Part shown: positions 6,758-9,219 of the stretch, piece by piece
How the letters are laid out: each line of letters starts with the position of its first letter
How positions within the stretch are numbered: position 1 is the first letter of the stretch
Source of the DNA: Phycisphaerae bacterium
GTDB lineage: Bacteria > Planctomycetota > Phycisphaerae > UBA1845 > Fen-1342
Direction: 5' to 3'
Assembly (NCBI GenBank): GCA_022842805.1
Contig: JALHOX010000175.1
Coordinates: 1-9,219 of the forward strand
DNA length: 9,219 bases
Translations under genes and position numbers: made by a program
The notes under the pieces: model-generated
The model's input: only the letters and a program-made list of their open reading frames with translations
Told to the model about the DNA's origin: nothing
Databases searched by the model: none

Positions 6758-6776
6758 TTTCCGCGAACTGCGGAAA
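6758..6776. promoter_or_regulatory. Candidate LacI-family operator in the divergent promoter region
   Basis: TTTCCGC (6758-6764) and GCGGAAA (6770-6776) form a perfect 7-bp inverted repeat around GAACT, 19 bp in all, the size expected for a LacI-type dimer. It lies between the GH94 and regulator genes. No T-run follows on either strand, which argues against a terminator. A weak -10-like TAGGAT on the + strand (6780-6785) sits next to it, so binding could block regulator transcription as well as GH94 transcription. A second, shorter palindrome, AACCG-GGT-CGGTT, is at 6804-6816. Confidence 0.45.
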
Positions 6777-6893
6777 GACTAGGATGGAGGGGCAACGCGG
6801 TCAAACCGGGTCGGTTGTCATACCGAATCCTCGCCGGCCCGCGGGCCGCCCCAAAGGCCTCTCGGGCTGCCCGTCGGCGACCGACCGCGTGGC

Positions 6894-6897
6894 GGAG
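6894..6897 (+). promoter_or_regulatory. Ribosome binding site GGAG deciding the regulator start
   Basis: GGAG lies 9 nt before the ATG at 6907. The longer frame from an ATG at 6784 would add 41 residues with no family match, so 6907 is preferred. Confidence 0.75.
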
Positions 6898-6906
6898 AGT
6901 GTCTCC

Positions 6907-7920
6907 ATGTCTGTTTCCATTTCCGAAGTCGCACGCCGCGCGCGGGTCTCGATCAGCACCGTTTCGCGCGTCGTCAACGGCAGCAGCGTCGTCAACCCGC
7001 TCACCAAGGCCCGTGTCGAACAAGCGATCGCCGAGCTCGGCTATCAGCCCAACGCGTTTGCGCGCGGTCTCACCCTGCGCCGCAGCGAGATCATCGGCCT
7101 GGTGCTGCCCGATCTGCACGGCGAGTTTTATTCGGAGATCATCCGCGGCGCGAACTCGCAGGCCCGCGACCTGGGCTACGAACTGCTGATTTCCTCGATG
7201 CGCGACGGGGATCGCGGACCGGTGCTCGATTCGTCGCAGCGCTACCTCGCGCTGCTCGACGGGGTCGTGCTGATGTTCGCCGAGGCCGACGACAACGCCC
7301 GCGACCTGCTCTCGCGCGTCGCGCTGCCCTTCGTGCTGCTCGACGACGACATGCCCGGCGTGCCCCACGACAGCGTCATCATCGATCAGCAGGCCGGCGC
7401 TCGAAAACTGGCTGAACACCTGGTCGACACGCGCGGCGTGCAGCGGCTGATTTTCGTGGGCGGCCCCGCCACCAACCTCGACACGCGCGAGCGCGAAGCG
7501 GCCTGTCGCGAGGTCATGCGCCGCAGCGGCCGACGCCTCGACGACGGCGACATTCATTATCTCAACTACGAATTTGAGACCGCCTACGCCTTCGCCCGCC
7601 GCTCGCTGAGCGGATGGGTCGGGCCCGGCGCCTGCGTCTTCGCCGCCAACGACGAGATGGCCGCGGGCATCGTCACCGCCGCGCTCGAGGCGGGCGTCAC
7701 GATTCCCGGCGATCTCGGGATCGTCGGCTTCGACGACACGCGCATTGCCGCCATGATGCGGCCGGCCCTCACGACCGCCCGCGTACCCATGGCGGAAATG
7801 GGCTCGCGCGCCGTCGAGTTGCTCTGCCGCCGATTGGCGAAGCCCGACTCGCCCCCGACGCAGATCAAGCTCGAACCGACACTGGTCATCCGCGATTCGT
7901 GCCGCGTTCCGCGGCGGTGA
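6907..7920 (+). CDS. LacI-family transcriptional regulator
   Basis: The 337-residue product is a typical full-length LacI-type repressor. Residues 4-23 (SISEVARRARVSISTVSRVV) are the helix-turn-helix, followed by NG and the hinge PNAFARGL (48-55), whose Leu normally intercalates into the operator. The periplasmic-binding-protein-like effector domain starts at EIIGLVLPDL (61-70) and carries the family motifs FAANDEMAAGI (245-255), IPGDLGIVGFDD (266-277) and LTTARVPMAEMGSRAVELL (288-306), ending LVIRDSC. The effector should be a sugar, likely a substrate or product of the flanking GH94 and GH2 enzymes; its identity is not readable. The gene is divergent from GH94 and convergent with GH2. Its GTG/TGA region is intact. 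Autoregulation is plausible because of the candidate operator upstream. Confidence 0.93.
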   Translation: MSVSISEVARRARVSISTVSRVVNGSSVVNPLTKARVEQAIAELGYQPNAFARGLTLRRSEIIGLVLPDLHGEFYSEIIRGANSQARDLGYELLISSMRDGDRGPVLDSSQRYLALLDGVVLMFAEADDNARDLLSRVALPFVLLDDDMPGVPHDSVIIDQQAGARKLAEHLVDTRGVQRLIFVGGPATNLDTREREAACREVMRRSGRRLDDGDIHYLNYEFETAYAFARRSLSGWVGPGACVFAANDEMAAGIVTAALEAGVTIPGDLGIVGFDDTRIAAMMRPALTTARVPMAEMGSRAVELLCRRLAKPDSPPTQIKLEPTLVIRDSCRVPRR

Positions 7921-8023
7921 TTGGGATGTGGTGCGGCGTCTGGCCCACAACGAGCCGAAAGAACGACAAGCTCTCAGCCGGTAGACAGCCGACGTGCGCC
8001 GTCGTCTCCGCAGCGAGCTCGCC
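7921..8023. other. Spacer between convergent regulator and GH2 genes
   Basis: 103 bp with no gene. It contains only weak inverted repeats: CGACG (7990-7994) with CGTCG (8000-8004), and the 10-bp palindrome GCGAGCTCGC (8013-8022). No clear terminator is present. Confidence 0.6.
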
Positions 8024-9219
8024 TTACTTCGACGCCCACTTCGACTCAACGACCAGTTCGCCGCGCCTCGCGACGGCTTTCAACTCCACCACGTCGCCCG
8101 TTAACTCCCACAGCGCCTGAAACCCATCGACAGTTCTCTCCCCTACCGACTTGCCCGCGTCGAACAGCTCCACCCTCTCGCAGTTCGAAAACACGCGCAC
8201 CACCATCGCTCCCGACTCGCTCGACCGCAGCGGCGGCGCGATATGGACAATCGGGTCCGCCGACCACGCCGCCCGATACCAATGAAACGCTTCTTTGCGC
8301 GTCTTGCGATCGAACGTGACCAGGCCCTTGTCGTTGCGACCGGGCAGATCGCCCTCGCGCCGCGAATCGCATGCGAAATCAAAGCCGTTCCAAATGAACT
8401 TGCACCACAGATAGGGCCGCTCGCGCATGGCCATCCAGTGGCCGCGATGCAGCTCCGTCTGCCACTGTTCCGGATGCTCCGGCCCATTGTGGACCGGCTG
8501 CGTCGCCGGCCAGCGGCGCAGCGTGGCGCTGGCGCCCGCGCCATACTCGCTGATGCCGAGCGGCGTCTTCGGATGTGCCGCGTGCACGCCATCCGCCCAC
8601 GGGCCGAACTCCTCGACCTTGCCCGCATACCAGCCGTAATAGCGATTGAACGCCGTCAGGTCGGTCTGCCAGTTCGCCGGATGCTCCACGGGATCGCACG
8701 CGGCGCAGACCGTTAGCCGCGAAGGGTCGAATTGCTTCGCCGCTCGATGAAGCTCGGCGACCAGCGCCGTCGGGTCGGGCCCGCTTTTCCACGGCGCGGT
8801 CACTTCGTTATGCACGCCCCAAAAACAGATCGATGGATGATTGAAATGCTGCTCGATCATCTCGCGCAGTTGCTGATGCGTGGTGCGCGAAAAGGCCTCG
8901 GACGGGTGAATCTGATCGACGAGCGGAATCTCCGCCCAAACCACGAGCCCGGCGCGATCCGCCTCCTCATACGCGATTTCGTCATGCGGATAATGCGCCA
9001 GCCGCACCGCCGTGCAGCCCAACTCGCGCAGAATCCGAAAATCCTCCGCGATGTCCTCGTGGGAGATCGCCCAGCCTTTGTCGAGCCGATCCTGATGCCG
9101 GCTCACGCCATGCAGGTCGTACGGCTCTTCATTCAGCAAAAAGCCGCGCTGCGGATCGACGCGAAATGTGCGAATTCCCACGTCAATCGTGACCCGATCA
9201 ATCGTCCGCTCGTCGCGCA
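8024..9219 (-). CDS. GH2 family glycoside hydrolase (beta-galactosidase/beta-glucuronidase type), 5'-truncated
   Basis: The frame stays open to the right edge; the residues before a GTG at 9181 (RDERTIDRVTID) continue the family sequence, so that GTG is not the start. The visible 397 residues begin near the end of the immunoglobulin-like domain and cover the TIM barrel and a C-terminal beta domain. Counting from the GTG at 9181, LHGVSRHQD (23-31) and AVRLAHYPHD (58-67) are GH2 signatures. The acid/base Glu is E126 in WGVHNE, codon 8804-8806; the nucleophile is E212 in GISEYGAG, codon 8546-8548. Both are present. The last about 75 residues (VVRVFSNCERVELFDAGKSVGERTVDGF) resemble the DUF4982-like domain that follows many GH2 beta-galactosidases. 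The N-terminus is missing, so location in the cell is unknown. Galactosidase versus glucuronidase or mannosidase cannot be settled. Confidence 0.92.
   Translation of the reverse strand, partial: RDERTIDRVTIDVGIRTFRVDPQRGFLLNEEPYDLHGVSRHQDRLDKGWAISHEDIAEDFRILRELGCTAVRLAHYPHDEIAYEEADRAGLVVWAEIPLVDQIHPSEAFSRTTHQQLREMIEQHFNHPSICFWGVHNEVTAPWKSGPDPTALVAELHRAAKQFDPSRLTVCAACDPVEHPANWQTDLTAFNRYYGWYAGKVEEFGPWADGVHAAHPKTPLGISEYGAGASATLRRWPATQPVHNGPEHPEQWQTELHRGHWMAMRERPYLWCKFIWNGFDFACDSRREGDLPGRNDKGLVTFDRKTRKEAFHWYRAAWSADPIVHIAPPLRSSESGAMVVRVFSNCERVELFDAGKSVGERTVDGFQALWELTGDVVELKAVARRGELVVESKWASK

Noticed and set aside
4845..6782. + strand ORFs opposite the GH94 gene
   Set aside because: Arg/Pro/Ala-rich shadows of a gene whose catalytic motifs are all intact on the - strand.
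6815..6820. TTGTCA as a -35 box for the regulator
   Set aside because: No -10-like hexamer lies 16-18 bp downstream; the sequence there is GC-only.
6784..6906. N-terminal extension of the LacI-type regulator from an ATG at 6784
   Set aside because: The 41 extra residues have no helix-turn-helix family match, and a better ribosome binding site precedes the ATG at 6907.
7990..8022. Terminator between the regulator and GH2 genes
   Set aside because: Only 5-bp inverted repeats and no T-run on either strand; too weak to call.
6640..8049. Long - strand ORF of 469 codons opposite the regulator
   Set aside because: It spans the regulator, the promoter gap and part of GH94, has low-complexity composition and no motif; a codon-bias shadow.
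9179..9181. GTG as the start of the GH2 gene
   Set aside because: The frame continues to the right edge with sequence that fits the end of the GH2 immunoglobulin-like domain, and a GH2 enzyme needs its missing N-terminal domains.

Overview
The window looks like a piece of a high-GC planctomycete chromosome (Phycisphaerae-like, by inference). The best clue is the small secreted protein at 3678-4118, which ends in a paired calcium-loop dockerin module of the form 'GDMNCDGFVTVGDI...FVLALTDP', a style very common in exported planctomycete proteins. Signal peptides, Cys-rich secreted enzymes and a carbohydrate-use locus fit the same picture. I see no rRNA, tRNA, CRISPR array or insertion sequence.

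Left half (1-4118), all on the + strand, is a tight run of four genes for exported proteins, with gaps of 32, 42 and 47 nt and a ribosome binding site before each of the last three. They are: (1) the 3' part of a long Gly/Asp-rich beta-solenoid protein with a conserved C-terminal domain, cut by the window edge; (2) an astacin-type zinc metalloprotease; (3) a second, different metzincin; (4) a 146-residue protein with a dockerin pair. The two proteases end in a similar C-terminal tail. The layout suggests one operon making a surface or extracellular assembly with its own proteases, but that role is inference.

The right half (4257-9219) is a sugar-use locus. A cytoplasmic GH94 glycoside phosphorylase (- strand, TTG start) is divergent from a LacI-family regulator (+ strand). 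Beyond the regulator, a GH2 glycoside hydrolase lies on the - strand and is cut by the right edge. A perfect 7-bp inverted repeat in the GH94-lacI gap is the best operator candidate. A beta-linked oligosaccharide is the likely substrate class; the exact sugar cannot be read from this sequence.

The two halves converge at a 138-bp spacer (4119-4256) holding a 14-bp hairpin that probably insulates them. Several obvious start codons are wrong or absent: the genes at both edges run out of the window, and the starts of both proteases and the regulator move downstream on ribosome-binding-site and family evidence.
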